A stretch of 64,000 nucleotides of DNA, taken from Rhodospirillaceae bacterium (GTDB lineage Bacteria > Pseudomonadota > Alphaproteobacteria > Thalassobaculales > Thalassobaculaceae). Below, piece by piece: positions 1-9,358 of this stretch. A model generated the notes under the pieces. That model was not told the DNA's origin, made no database searches, and worked only from the letters and a program-made list of their open reading frames with translations. The stretch lies in contig JAGYJX010000008.1 in the NCBI GenBank assembly GCA_018401495.1, positions 304,001 to 368,000 of the forward strand. The letters run 5' to 3'. The position numbers were made by a program, and so were the translations under genes. Positions within the stretch are counted from its first letter, which is position 1, and every line of letters begins with the position of its first letter.

Positions 1-947
1 TGGCGGCGTGGTGCCCGAGATCGCGGCGCGCGCCCATCTCGACCACCTCGACGGGGTGATCGAGCGGGCGATGGCGGAGGCCGGCATCGGCTTCGGCGGA
101 CCTGGCGGCGGTGGCGGCGACCGGCGGCCCCGGCCTGATCGGCGGCGTGCTGGTGGGCGCCACCACCGGCAAGGCGATCGCCCTGGTGCACGGCCTGGCG
201 TTCCTCGGCATCAACCATCTCGAGGGCCACGCCCTGACCGCCCGTCTGACCGACGGCGTCGCGTTCCCGTACCTGCTGCTGCTGGTGTCGGGCGGCCACT
301 GCCAGCTGCTGGCGGTCGAGGGGGTCGGGCGCTACCGCCGGCTCGGCACCACCATCGACGACGCCGCCGGCGAGGCGTTCGACAAGACCGCCAAGCTGCT
401 CGGCCTCGGCTATCCCGGCGGCCCGGCCGTCGAGCGCGCCGCCGCGGCCGGCGATCCGGCCCGCTTCGAGCTGCCGCGGCCGATGCTCGGTCGGCCGGGC
501 TGCGACTTCTCGTTCTCCGGCCTCGAAGACCGCGGTGCGCCGGCGCGTCGAAGAGCTCGGGGACGGCCTCGACGACCGCGCCCGCGCCGACCTCGCCGCC
601 GGCTTCCAGGCCGCCGTCGCGGCCTCGCTGGTCGACCGCTCCGGGCCGCGCCATCGAGCGCGTTCGAGGCCGCGCACGGCCCCGGCCGGGCCTTCGTTGT
701 GGCCGGCGGGGTGGCCGCCAACCGCACGCTGCGCGCCGCCCTGTCGGGCCTGGCCGAGCGCCGCGGCATGCGCTTCGTGGCGCCGCCGCTGGCGCTCTGC
801 ACCGACAACGCCGCGATGATCGCCTGGGCCGGGCAGGAGCGGCTGGCGCTCGGGCTGGTCGACGGCCTGGATTTCCGGCCGCGGCCGCGCTGGCCGCTCG
901 ACCCGGACGCCGCCCGGTCGATCGGCGCCGGCGCGGTGAAGGCATGA
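1..947 (+). CDS. tsaD: tRNA N6-adenosine threonylcarbamoyltransferase TsaD (5' partial, frame-broken)
   Basis: Catalytic ASKHA-fold subunit that transfers the threonylcarbamoyl group to A37 of ANN-decoding tRNAs. The start lies left of the window, so roughly the first 50 residues are missing. Visible motifs in order are the metal-binding NHLEGH, the nucleotide loop [35 protein letters not shown] and a C-terminal [10 protein letters not shown]. The reading frame changes four times, near 98, 525, 644 and 662; each is explained by one extra base, for example an additional G in ggcggacctgg near 98. Family sequence resumes at once after each break, so an intact gene with sequence errors is more likely than a pseudogene, because the gene is normally essential. 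Its TGA overlaps the gpsA ATG as ATGA, implying translational coupling. Confidence 0.9.
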
Positions 948-1906
948 GCCCGACGCCCGGCACCGTCGGGGCCGACCTCGCGGTGCTCGGCGGCGGTGCC
1001 TGGGGCCGGGCGCTGGCCGCGCTGGCACGGCGGGCCGGGCGATCGCCGGTGCTGTGGGCCCGTCGGCCGGAGGCGGCGACGGTCGAGGGCGTGCGGGTGA
1101 CCGGTGAGATGGCGGCGGCGCGGGCGCCGATCGCGCTGCTGGCGGTGCCGGCGGCGGCGGCGGCCGAGGTGGCGGCGGCCTGGGCGGCGGCGGGCGGCTC
1201 CGGCACCCTGGTCTCGTGCGCCAAGGGGTTCTGACCCGGCGACCGGCGGGCTGCTGTCGGACGCGATCGCCGAGGCCGCCCCCGGCTGTGCGGTGGCTGT
1301 GCTGTCGGGACCGACCTTCGCCGGCGAGGCGGCGCGCGGCGTGCCGACGGCGGCGACCGTGGCGGCAGCCGACCCCGAGGTCGCGGCGCGAGTGGCGGCG
1401 GCGCTCGGCTCGCCGACCTTCCGGCTCTACACCAGCACCGACAGGGTCGGGGTCGAGGCGGCGGGCGCCTTCAAGAACGTGCTGGCGATCGCCTGCGGCA
1501 TCGCCGACGGCCTGGCGCTCGGCGACAACGCCCGCGCCGCCCTGATCACCCGCGGCCTCGCCGAGCTGGCGCGGCTGGTGGCGGCGCTGGGCGGCCGGGC
1601 CGAGACGGTGATGGGGCTGTCCGGCCTCGGCGACGTGGTTCTGACCTGCACCAGCGGGCAATCGCGCAACTACGCCTTCGGCCGGCGGCTCGGCGAGGGC
1701 ATGGCCCGCGACGCCGCGCTGGCGGCCAGCCGGGGCGTGGTCGAGGGGCGGGCACGGCGGCCGCCCTGCTGGCGCGCGGCCGGGGCCTCGGCCTCGACCT
1801 GCCGGTGACGGCGGCGGTCGACGCGGTGCTGAACCGCGGCGCCGACCTGGAGGCGATGGCGGCCGCCCTGCTGGCCCGGCCGCCGCGCGGCGCCGAGACC
1901 GGCTGA
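944..1906 (+). CDS. gpsA: Glycerol-3-phosphate dehydrogenase [NAD(P)+] (frame-broken)
   Basis: Reduces dihydroxyacetone phosphate to sn-glycerol-3-phosphate for phospholipid synthesis in the cytoplasm. The N-terminus carries the Rossmann motif [12 protein letters not shown], followed by [17 protein letters not shown], the catalytic-lysine stretch [14 protein letters not shown] and the C-terminal [14 protein letters not shown]. The frame breaks near 1233 (after AKGF) and near 1750 (after VVEG); the last part, [17 protein letters not shown], resumes and stops at 1906. The region between VLWARR and LLAVPA is unusually short: the family's NPRYLPG-type segment is not visible, a contraction of nearly 20 residues. 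It overlaps tsaD by four bases and is followed by YciI and EVE genes, a familiar alphaproteobacterial order. Confidence 0.9.
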
Positions 1907-1980
1907 CCCGGCCGGCGGCGCTTCCGCGCCGGGCGTCGATCGGCTAGCGTTCGCCGGACCAGCGCAACCGGAGGATCCCG

Positions 1981-2277
1981 ATGCTCTACGCCATCTACTG
2001 CGTCGACAAGCCGAACTCGATGGACGTCCGCATGGCCAACCGGCCGGAGCACATCGAGTACCTGAAGTCGAAGGAGAGCCAGATCCTGATGGGCGGCGCG
2101 CTGCTGACCGAGGACGGCGAGGGCATGCTCGGCTCGCTGCTGGTGATCGACGCCGCCGACGAGGCCGCCGCCAAGGCGTTCGCCGACGGCGACCCGTTCG
2201 CCAAGGCCGGGCTGTTCCAGAGCGTCAGGATCACCCGCTGGCGCAAGGCGTTCTTCAACCCCGGCGTCGCCGGCTGA
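1981..2277 (+). CDS. YciI family protein
   Basis: A 98-residue single-domain protein of the YciI (dimeric alpha-beta barrel) family. It opens with the typical beta strand MLYAIYCVDKP and has the conserved His in RPEHIEYLK (about residue 24), LLTEDG, and a C-terminal FQSVRITRWRKAF. YciI proteins are small enzyme-like folds with a proposed His/Asp dyad, but the physiological substrate is unknown. The start is supported by a GGAGG-type site about 7 bases upstream of the ATG (accggaggatcccg). The neighbours gpsA and EVE are conserved partners in this order in many alphaproteobacteria, though no functional link is established. The frame is intact. Confidence 0.9.
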   Translation: MLYAIYCVDKPNSMDVRMANRPEHIEYLKSKESQILMGGALLTEDGEGMLGSLLVIDAADEAAAKAFADGDPFAKAGLFQSVRITRWRKAFFNPGVAG

Positions 2278-2291
2278 GCCGGGGGCGGGCG

Positions 2292-2711
2292 ATGGCGTAC
2301 TGGCTGTTCAAGTCGGAGCCGGGGGCCTGGTCGTGGGACGATCAGGTCCGCAAGGGCGACGAAGGCGAGGGCTGGAACGGTGTGCGCAACCACCAGGCCG
2401 CCAACAACATGAAGGCGATGCAGGTCGGCGACCGCGGCTTCTTCTACCACTCGGTCGACGAGAAGCGGATCGTCGGCATCGTCGAGGTGATCGAGACCTA
2501 CCACCCCGACCCGACCGACGCCTCGGGGCGCTTCGGCATGGTCACCATCAAGGCGGTCGAGCCGGTGAAGACGCCGGTGACGCTCGCCGACATCAAGGCC
2601 GAGCCGCAGCTCGAGGGCTTCGCGCTGGTCCGCCAGTCGCGCCTGTCGGTGGTGCCGGTGACCGACGAGCAGTGGGCGCTGATCGGCCGGATGGCGGGGA
2701 TGGATGGGTAG
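2292..2711 (+). CDS. EVE domain-containing protein
   Basis: A 139-residue protein consisting of a single EVE domain, a PUA-like fold. It begins MAYWLFKSEPGAWSWDD and contains WNGVRNHQAANNMKAM and DRGFFYHS, which line the pocket in this family, followed by IVGIVEVI. EVE domains are thought to read modified bases in DNA or RNA; stand-alone copies of this type resemble human THYN1, and their bacterial target is not firmly known. The gene starts 14 bases after YciI and is probably co-transcribed with it. The GGGGGCGGGCG just upstream is a weak ribosome site. The frame is intact and the length is usual. Confidence 0.92.
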   Translation: MAYWLFKSEPGAWSWDDQVRKGDEGEGWNGVRNHQAANNMKAMQVGDRGFFYHSVDEKRIVGIVEVIETYHPDPTDASGRFGMVTIKAVEPVKTPVTLADIKAEPQLEGFALVRQSRLSVVPVTDEQWALIGRMAGMDG

Positions 2712-2732
2712 GACGCGTGCGCGAGCGCCCGG

Positions 2733-3881
2733 CTACCCCAGCAGGTCCCGAATGGTCCGCATGAACACCCGGGCGCCGACGCCGATCAGGTCGTCGGGAA
2801 AGTCGTAGTCGGGGTTGTGCAGGGCCGGGTGGTTCTCGCCGGCGCCGAGGAAGAACATCGCCGAGCGCGCGCCGTCGCCGAAGCGCCCGAAATCCTCCGA
2901 CGCCCGGAACGGCAGCATGCCCGTCCCGTGCGGCACGCCCTCGGCGTCGAGCGCGCGGCGCAGATGGCCGACCGCCTCCGGGGCGTTCTCGCAGTGCCGG
3001 AACACGTCGTGGTAGCCGATCGCGCAGCCGAGGCCGTGCTCCTCCGCGGCCGCCGCCGCCAGCGCCTCGGCGCGCGCCACCAGCGCCGCCATGCGGCCGT
3101 CGGTCAGGGTCCGCAGGGTTCCCCAGATCTCGCCGTGGCCCGGCGCGATGCCGAACGCCGGCTCGCCCATGCGGGCGTGGGTGATGGTGACCGCCGCGAA
3201 GCCGTCGTCGATCGGGCCGCCGCTGGCGAGCGCGGTCAGCGCCGGCATCAGCCCCGCCATCGCCGCCATCGGCGACACCCCGGTCTCCGGCATCGAGGCG
3301 TGGGCGGTCTTGCCGGTCAGCACGATCCGCATGCCGCGCGAGGCGCAGTTCACCGGTCCCTCGACCAGCGCCGCCTCGCCGAGCGGCAGGCCGGGCACGT
3401 TGTGCAGGGCGAACGCCAGGTCCGGCGCGATCCCGCCGAACCGCGGGTCGGCGATCACCGCCGCCGCACCCGAGCCGTCCTCCTCGGCCGGCTGGAACAT
3501 CAGCACCACCCGGCCGCGGAGCGGGCGCTGCCGGCCGAGGCCGCGCGCCACCGCCGCCAGCGTCGCCATGTGGCCGTCATGGCCGCACATGTGACCGTTG
3601 CCCGGCACCGTCGAGCGGTGCGGCACGTCGCCGAGTTCGGCGATCGGCAGGCCGTCGAGCTCAGCCCGCACCATCACCGTCGGCCCGGGCTCGCGGCCCT
3701 CGTAGACCGCCGCGACGCCGTGCCCGCCGAGCCCGGCGACGATCCGGTCCGGCCCGGTCGCCGCCACGAACGCCCGCACCTCGGCGGCGGTGCGCTCCTC
3801 GGCACCCGACACCTCCGGCATGCTGTGCAGCCGGCGCCGCCACTCGACCAGTTCGACCATGTCCTGGTTGGTGAGGAACAT
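2733..3881 (-). CDS. M20D family amidohydrolase / carboxypeptidase
   Basis: A 382-residue metal-dependent amidohydrolase of the hippurate / IAA-amino-acid hydrolase group. Family members cleave N-acyl amino acids or small amides with a two-metal centre. Metal-binding motifs are visible: PGNGHMCGHDGHMA (Cys99, His101), QPAEEDGSG, ALHNVPG and the C-terminal ASEDFGRF. The open frame extends to 3992, but the start at 3881 (MFLTNQDMVELVEWRR) is preferred. It aligns with family N-termini and has GAGG about 8 bases upstream, while the extra 37 residues look like untranslated leader. There is no signal peptide, so it is cytoplasmic. The true substrate cannot be read from sequence. Confidence 0.88.
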   Translation of the reverse strand: MFLTNQDMVELVEWRRRLHSMPEVSGAEERTAAEVRAFVAATGPDRIVAGLGGHGVAAVYEGREPGPTVMVRAELDGLPIAELGDVPHRSTVPGNGHMCGHDGHMATLAAVARGLGRQRPLRGRVVLMFQPAEEDGSGAAAVIADPRFGGIAPDLAFALHNVPGLPLGEAALVEGPVNCASRGMRIVLTGKTAHASMPETGVSPMAAMAGLMPALTALASGGPIDDGFAAVTITHARMGEPAFGIAPGHGEIWGTLRTLTDGRMAALVARAEALAAAAAEEHGLGCAIGYHDVFRHCENAPEAVGHLRRALDAEGVPHGTGMLPFRASEDFGRFGDGARSAMFFLGAGENHPALHNPDYDFPDDLIGVGARVFMRTIRDLLG

Positions 3882-4042
3882 CGGGGGACCTCGTATCGAC
3901 AAGCTGTGGGAGTGCGGCCAGTGATAGCGGGTTCGGGCGGCGGTGGCGACCGGAACCATGCCGCGAATCTCCTTGACCCTCCCGACCCCCACACCTAAAG
4001 CGGGATCGGCCCGTCGCCCGACGGCGTGGCCCGGAGATCCCT

Positions 4043-5441
4043 ATGGCCATCACGTCCGCGGCGGGCGGCGGTGGCGCGGGTCGCGTCCTCGGGGACGAGA
4101 TCCGCGCGACCGTCGCGCTGTCGGTCCCGATCGCGCTGACCCAGATCGCCCAGATGGCGCTGCACACCACCGACGTGGTGATGACCGGCCATCTCGGCCC
4201 GCACGCGCTCGCCGCCGGCCAGCTCGGCCACAACCTGTTCTTCCCGGTGTTCGTCACCACCCTCGGCCTGCTGTTCGCGACCTCGGCGATGTTCGCCCAG
4301 GAACTCGGCGCGCGGCGCTACAAGGGGGTGCGGCGCACCTTCCGGCAGGGCCTGTGGGTGGCGCTGTCGATGACGCTGCCGGCGTGGCTGTACTTCTGGA
4401 ACGCCGAGGCGATCCTGGTGCACGCCCTCGGCCAGGACCCGGAACTGGCGGCGCAGGCCCAGGACTACGCCCACGGCGCCATGTGGGGCTTCCCGTTCAT
4501 GGTCGGGTTCAGCCTGCTGCGGAACTTCATCGCCGCGCATTCGCGGCCGCGTGCCGCCCTCTGGATCCTGGTCGCCGGCATCGGCGTCAACGCGCTGGCC
4601 GACTGGGTGCTGATGTTCGGCAAGTTCGGCTTCCCGCGCCTCGGAGCTGTTCGGGCTCGGCCTCGCCACCACCCTGGTGCAGGGGGCGATGTTCCTCGCC
4701 CTGCTGGCGGTGGTGCTGCGCGACCGGCGCTGGCGGCGCTACCGCCTGCTGGCGCGGTTCTGGCGCACCGACTGGCCGCGGTTCCGCGAGGTGTGGGTGG
4801 TCGGGCTGCCGATCGGCCTGACCAAGCTGGCGGAGTCCGGGCTGTTCGCGGCGTCGGGCTTCCTGGTCGGGCTGATCGGGGTCGACGCCCTGGCCGGCCA
4901 CGCGGTCGCCATCCAGTACACCGCGATCTCGTTCATGGTGCCGTTCGGCGTCGCCCAGGCGGCGACCATCCGGGTCGGGCTGGCGGTCGGGCGCGGCGAC
5001 GTCGAGGGCGCGCGCCGGGCCGGGCGGGTGGCGATGGTGGTCGGCGTGCTGGTGGTGGTGCCGATGGCGCTGGCGTTCGTGCTGGCCGGGCGGCCGCTGG
5101 CCGGGCTGTTCCTCGACGCCGGCGACCCGCACGGCGCGGCGGCGATCGAGCTGGCGATCGGCTTCCTCGCCATGGCCGGGCTGTTCCAGCTCGCCGACGG
5201 CGGCCAGGCGGTGACGGCCGGCGCCCTGCGCGGCTTCAAGGACACCAGGGTGCCGATGGTGATCGCCATCGTCGGCTATTGGGTGTTCGGGATCGGCGGC
5301 GCGGTGATCCTGGCGTTCCCGCTCGGCTACGGCGGCGTCGGGGTGTGGGGCGGCCTCGCCCTCGGCCTGGCGGTGGTGTGGGCGGCGCTGGTGCTGCGCT
5401 TCCGGCGGGTGACGCGGGGTCGCGTGCCGGTCAGCGGGTGA
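4043..5441 (+). CDS. MATE family efflux transporter (NorM-like, frame-broken)
   Basis: An inner-membrane multidrug/cation antiporter with about 12 transmembrane helices and two MatE repeats. The first half shows IRATVALSVPIALTQIAQMA and TTDVVMTGHLGPHALAAGQLG, typical of repeat 1. The second half shows VGLPIGLTKLAESGLFAAS and ALAGHAVAIQYTAISFMVP, typical of repeat 2. One frame break near 4643 (an extra G after CGCCTCG) separates the halves; reading through it gives a continuous PRLELFGLGLATTLVQGAMF. The gene is convergent with the DUF4170 gene, and the two ends share an imperfect 29-base tandem duplication that contains the MATE stop codon. The exported substrate is unknown. Confidence 0.88.
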
Positions 5442-5466
5442 CGCGTAGCCGCGTCCGGGTCAGCGG
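5409..5466. repeat. Imperfect tandem 29-base duplication at convergent gene ends
   Basis: Two adjacent 29-base copies (5409-5437 and 5438-5466) begin GTGACGCG and end GGTCAGCGG, with 24 of 29 positions identical by eye. The array encodes the last residues of the MATE protein; its stop is at the start of copy 2. It also contains the stop codon of the convergent DUF4170 gene at 5460-5462. It probably arose by local duplication that extended one of the two genes. There is no sign of a mobile element. Confidence 0.7.
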
Positions 5467-5834
5467 CTGATCTTCTCGATCCGCCAGCGCGAGTGGGCGT
5501 CGTCGACGGTCTCCCAGGCCTTCTGGGACCAGACCGCCTTGGCCTGCTCGTAGGTCTCGAACGGGCCGATCTTGGCCTCGGGCGAGCCGTCCGAGGTCTC
5601 GCTGAAATCGGTCGACTTGTAGACCCCGCCGACCACCCAGAACTCGCTCGCCTCCTCGTGCAGGATGCGGTAGCGGACGTGGGCGTCGTCGACGTGCTGC
5701 CAGGCGAGCTTGCCCCACACCGACTTGGCGGTCTCGTAGTCCTTGAACGGGCCGATCCGCTCCTCGGCGTCGCCGCCCCGGATGAGCGTGAAGCTGGTGT
5801 CCGTGTATTCGCCGCCGATCACCCAGTAGGCCAT
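5460..5834 (-). CDS. Protein with two tandem DUF4170 repeats
   Basis: A 124-residue cytoplasmic protein of unknown function made of two copies of the same short domain. Copy 1 reads YWVIGGEYTDTSF...GPFKDYETAKSVWGKLAW...VDDAHVRYRI, and copy 2 reads FWVVGGVYKSTDF...GPFETYEQAKAVWSQKAW...VDDAHSRWRI. This matches DUF4170, a small alphaproteobacterial family usually seen as one copy of about 80 residues. The start at 5834 (MAYWVIGGEY) fits the first domain exactly; the 60 residues the frame could add upstream are Arg-rich and unlike the family. The gene is convergent with the MATE gene and divergent from the PRC-barrel gene. No enzymatic residues are apparent. Confidence 0.8.
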   Translation of the reverse strand: MAYWVIGGEYTDTSFTLIRGGDAEERIGPFKDYETAKSVWGKLAWQHVDDAHVRYRILHEEASEFWVVGGVYKSTDFSETSDGSPEAKIGPFETYEQAKAVWSQKAWETVDDAHSRWRIEKISR

Positions 5835-5992
5835 GGCCGCCTCCGCACCGTTCCGCGCCGTCGCCCGTATACCGGAGCGCCGCCGGCGGTTCAATGCGGG
5901 CCGGCCGCCCCGTAACGCGCCGCGTCGGAACTTCCGGGGAGCGGGCCGGTTGAGCCGGCGACGACGCAACGGCAATGACGATGGAGACCACG

Positions 5993-6427
5993 ATGACCTC
6001 GCGATATCTGGCAACGCTCCCGCTGGCGGCGCTTCTGATGCTGGCCACGGCGCCGGTGCCCGCCATCGCCCAGACCACGCGGGCCGCGCCGGCCGCCACC
6101 GGTGCCGCCGACGGCATGTCCGTCAAGGCGCTCCGGGAACTCGACGACGACAACACCACCGCCATGTGGAGCGGCCTGACGGTCGATCAGATCGAGGACA
6201 TGGATATCGTCAACGCCGAGGGCGACACCATCGGCGACATCGAGGAGGTGCTCGCGGACGCCGACGGCAAGATCGTCGCGGTGACCGCCGAGGTCGGCGG
6301 GTTCCTCGGTCTTGGCGAGAAGGAGGTGGTCGTCTCGCTCGAGCATCTCGAGCTCCAGGGCGACCGCTTCATGACCGGGCTGACCGCCGACCAGCTCGAG
6401 GCGTCGCCGCGTTGGGACGACGACTGA
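5993..6427 (+). CDS. Secreted PRC-barrel domain protein
   Basis: A protein of about 144 residues with an N-terminal signal peptide (MTSRYLATLPLAALLML...PAIAQ) ending near residue 28, so it is probably periplasmic. The mature part holds a PRC-barrel: VDQIEDMDIVNAEGDTIGDI, EEVLADADGKIVAVTAEVGG and FLGLGEKEVVVSLEHLEL. It ends in a short acidic tail. PRC-barrels are small beta-barrel adaptors; secreted copies like this are common in Rhodospirillales and Rhizobiales and have no agreed function. The ATG at 5993 is preferred over those at 5975 and 5981 because GGAG lies 7-8 bases upstream of it and the signal peptide then has a normal length. It is probably monocistronic, with the MFS gene 75 bases downstream. 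Confidence 0.85.
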   Translation: MTSRYLATLPLAALLMLATAPVPAIAQTTRAAPAATGAADGMSVKALRELDDDNTTAMWSGLTVDQIEDMDIVNAEGDTIGDIEEVLADADGKIVAVTAEVGGFLGLGEKEVVVSLEHLELQGDRFMTGLTADQLEASPRWDDD

Positions 6428-6502
6428 GCCTTGCGGCGTGATCCCCTGGCGGTGAGCCGCGCGGCCGGGTAAGGGAGGACCTTCCGTCGCGGAGGTCCCC
6501 CG

Positions 6503-8038
6503 GTGGCCGATGACAGCGCCCCTCCCGCCCGCCGCCCGCTGGTTCTCGTCACCACGGTGCTGGGTTCCAGCCTCGCCTTCATCGACGGCAGCGTGGTCAA
6601 CGTGGCGCTGGCCGCGCTCCAGCGCGACCTCGGCGCAACGGTCGGCGACCTGCAGTGGGTGGTCAACGGCTACCTGCTGACGCTCGGGGCGTTGCTGCTG
6701 CTGGGCGGAACGCTCGGCGACCGGCTCGGCCGCCGGCGGGTGTTCGCCGCCGGGGTCTGGCTGTTCGCGCTCGCCAGCCTGGCCTGCGCGCTGGCCTCGA
6801 CGCCGCTGCTGCTGATCCTGGCGCGCGCGGTCCAGGGCGTGGGCGCCGCCCTGCTGGTCCCGAACAGCCTCGCCATCCTGTCGGCGGCCTACCCGCGGTC
6901 GGCGAGCGCGGCCGGGCGATCGGCACCTGGTCCGGCTTCGCCGCCGTGACCTCGGCCGGTCGGGCCGCTGCTGGGCGGCTGGCTGGTCGACACCCTGTCG
7001 TGGCGGGCGGCGTTCTGGATCAACCTGCCGGTGGCGGCGGTGGTGCTGGGGCTGGCGGCGCTGGCGCTGCGCGAGAGCCGGGAACCGGGCGAGGCCGGGC
7101 CGATGGACTGGGCCGGCGCGGTGCTGGCGGTCGCCGGGCTCGGCCTGGTGTCGTGGGCGCTGATCGAGCTGGGCGAGGCGCCGGACCGGGCCTGGGCGAG
7201 CGGCCTGGCGGGGGCGGCGGGCCTGGGGCTGCTGGCCCTGTTCCTGCGGGTCGAGGCCCGCTGCCCGGCGCCGCTGCTGCCGCCGTCGCTGTTCAGGGTG
7301 CCGGCGTTCGCGGCCGCCAACCTGCTGACGCTGCTGCTGTACGGCGCGCTCGGGGCGGCGATCTTCCTGCTGCCGCTCGCCCTGATCCGGCTGCACGGCT
7401 ACTCCGCGACCGAGGCCGGAGCCGCCTTCGTGCCGTTCCCGGTGGTGCTGTTCCTGCTGTCGCGCTGGTCCGGCTCGCTGCTCGACCGCCACGGGCCGCG
7501 GCCGCCGCTGGTCGCCGGTCCGGCGATCGCCGCCGCCGGGCTGGCGCTGCTGGCCTGGCCGGTGACCGGCACGCCCTACTGGTCGACCTTCCTGCCGGGC
7601 GTGCTGGTGCTGGGGGTCGGAATGGCGGTCTGCATCCCGGCGCTCACCACCGTGGTGATGAACGCGGTCGACGACCGCCACGCCGGAACCGCCTCGGCGG
7701 TCAACAACGCCGCCAGCCGGGTCGCCGGGCTGCTGGCGGTGGCGGCGGTCGGCCCGCTGCTGGTCGGGGTGTTCCGGGTCGCGCTGGAGCCGGCGCTGGC
7801 GGCGCTCGACCTGCCGGCGCCGGTGATGGCGGCGCTGCTGGCCGACCCGGCGGCACTCGCCGACATGCGGCCGCCGCCGGCGGCGGGGCCGTGGGCGCCG
7901 GAGGTGGTGGCGGCGGCGCACGGCGCGCTGGTCACGGCGTTCCGCGTCGCCTTCGCCGCGCTCGCGGCACTCGCCCTGGCGTCGGCGGTGGCGGCGGCCG
8001 TGGCGTTCGGCCGGGCCGGGGTCAGCCGCCCCGGATGA
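6503..8038 (+). CDS. DHA2 family MFS drug exporter (frame-broken)
   Basis: An inner-membrane proton antiporter of the 14-helix EmrB/QacA group. Visible features are the helix 1 motif SSLAFIDGSVVNVALAAL, WVVNGYLLTLGALLLLGGTL, the loop motif GDRLGRRRVF, and the motif-C-like ILARAVQGVGAALLVPNSLA. After two nearby frame breaks (about 6895 and 6956), PLLGGWLVDTLSWRAAFWIN and a hydrophobic C-terminal half follow. The breaks fall in the conserved segment after helix 5 and the family sequence continues across them, so the gene is probably intact in the organism. Start: GTGGCCGATGAC at 6503, preceded by a GGAGG about 6 bases upstream. Substrate unknown. It is convergent with creatinase; their ends overlap by 17 bases. 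Confidence 0.85.
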
Positions 8039-9239
8039 CGTTGGCGTCCGGCCCGACCGGGAAGCCGGTGATGTTGCGGGCTCCGTCCTCGGTGACCACC
8101 AGGATGTCGTGCTCGCGGTAGCCGCCGGCTCCCGGCTCGCCCTCCGGAATGGTGATCATCGGCTCCATCGAGACCACCATGCCCGGCTCCAGCACGGTCT
8201 CGACGTCCTCGCGCAGCTCCAGCCCGGCCTCGCGGCCGTAGTAGTGGCAGAGCACGCCGAACGAGTGGCCGTAGCCGAAGGTGCGCTTGTCCAGCACGCC
8301 GTGGCGGGCGTAGATCGCGTTCAGCTCATGGGCGATGTCGCAGCATCGCGCCCCCGGCCGGATCAGGGCGAGGCCGGCGCGGTAGACCTCGAGGTTGATC
8401 TCCCAGTACCGCAGGTGGGCGTCCGAGACCTCCTCGGCGAACAGCGTGCGCTCCAGCGCGGTGTAGTAGCCGGCGATCATCGGGAAGCAGTTCAGCGACA
8501 GCGCGTCGCCGCGCTCGATGCGGCGCGAGGTCACCGGGTTGTGGGCGCCGTCGGTGTTGATGCCGGACTGGAACCAGGTCCAGGTGTCCATCAGCTCGGC
8601 GTCGGGGAAGCGCCGCGCGATCTCGCGCACCATGGCGCCGGTGGCGTGCAGCGCCACCTCGTGCTCCGGCACGCCGACCGCGATCGCCTCGACGCAGGCG
8701 GCGCCGCCGAGGTCGGCGATCCGAGCCCCCTCGGTGATCAGGGCGATCTCCTCCGGCGACTTGATCATGCGCTCGCGCATCGCCGGGGCGGCGACGTCCA
8801 GGAAGTCGGCGCCGGCGAAGGCGTCGCCGAGCATCCGGCGGGTGTCCAGGTCGACGTGGTCGAACTCGATGCCGAGCCTGGTCGCCCCCGGCAGCAGGGT
8901 CTGCAGGGCGTGGAAATAGTTGTCCCGGCGCCAGTCGGTGTAGACGAGGTTGTCGCCGGCGGTGCGCCGCCACGGCTGGCCGCCGTCGATGTTCGCGCTG
9001 ACCGACGTCACGGCGTCGGCCGTGACCACCAGCGCGTAGCGGCGCCCGAAGCGGGTGTAGAGGAAGTCCGAGTAGTAGTTGATGTTGTGGTACGACGTCA
9101 GGATCGCGGCGTGCAGGTCGAGTTCCGCCAGGATCCGGCGCAGCCCGGCGACCCGCCGCGCCATCTCGGCCTTCGAGAAGGTGCCGCGCACCGGATTTCC
9201 ATTGGGAATGCGCTTCAACCGTTCCATATCGAGCGTCAT
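8022..9239 (-). CDS. Creatinase (creatine amidinohydrolase, M24 fold)
   Basis: A 405-residue pita-bread-fold enzyme that hydrolyses creatine to sarcosine and urea. It matches classical creatinase over its full length: AILTSYHNINYYSDFLY, GRRYALVVTADAV, SANIDGGQPWRRT, ELMDTWTWFQSGINTDGAHN, NCFPMIAGYYTALERTLF, FGYGHSFGVL and GMVVSMEPMI. The catalytic histidine of creatinase lies in the GINTDGAHNP stretch and is present; the metal ligands of true M24 peptidases are not all kept, as expected. The length equals the family norm (about 403). No creatininase, sarcosine oxidase or transporter gene lies nearby. The start at 9239 is the first ATG; an alternative lies four codons downstream at the second Met. 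Family assignment is strong; activity is inferred. Confidence 0.93.
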   Translation of the reverse strand: MTLDMERLKRIPNGNPVRGTFSKAEMARRVAGLRRILAELDLHAAILTSYHNINYYSDFLYTRFGRRYALVVTADAVTSVSANIDGGQPWRRTAGDNLVYTDWRRDNYFHALQTLLPGATRLGIEFDHVDLDTRRMLGDAFAGADFLDVAAPAMRERMIKSPEEIALITEGARIADLGGAACVEAIAVGVPEHEVALHATGAMVREIARRFPDAELMDTWTWFQSGINTDGAHNPVTSRRIERGDALSLNCFPMIAGYYTALERTLFAEEVSDAHLRYWEINLEVYRAGLALIRPGARCCDIAHELNAIYARHGVLDKRTFGYGHSFGVLCHYYGREAGLELREDVETVLEPGMVVSMEPMITIPEGEPGAGGYREHDILVVTEDGARNITGFPVGPDANVIRGG

Positions 9240-9358
9240 GATGGTTCCCGCCGTTTGCGCGCGCCTGGTTGCGCGGAGCGGATCGGAACTCTATCTGACG
9301 CCGACCACGACGCCCACTCTCCAGATCGGGGGTGCGCGAATCCCGACCGAGCGAGTCC

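Noticed and set aside
5891..7921. A 676-residue antisense frame opposite the PRC-barrel and MFS genes
   Set aside because: Gln/Arg/His-rich with no domain; the sense frames encode clear families.
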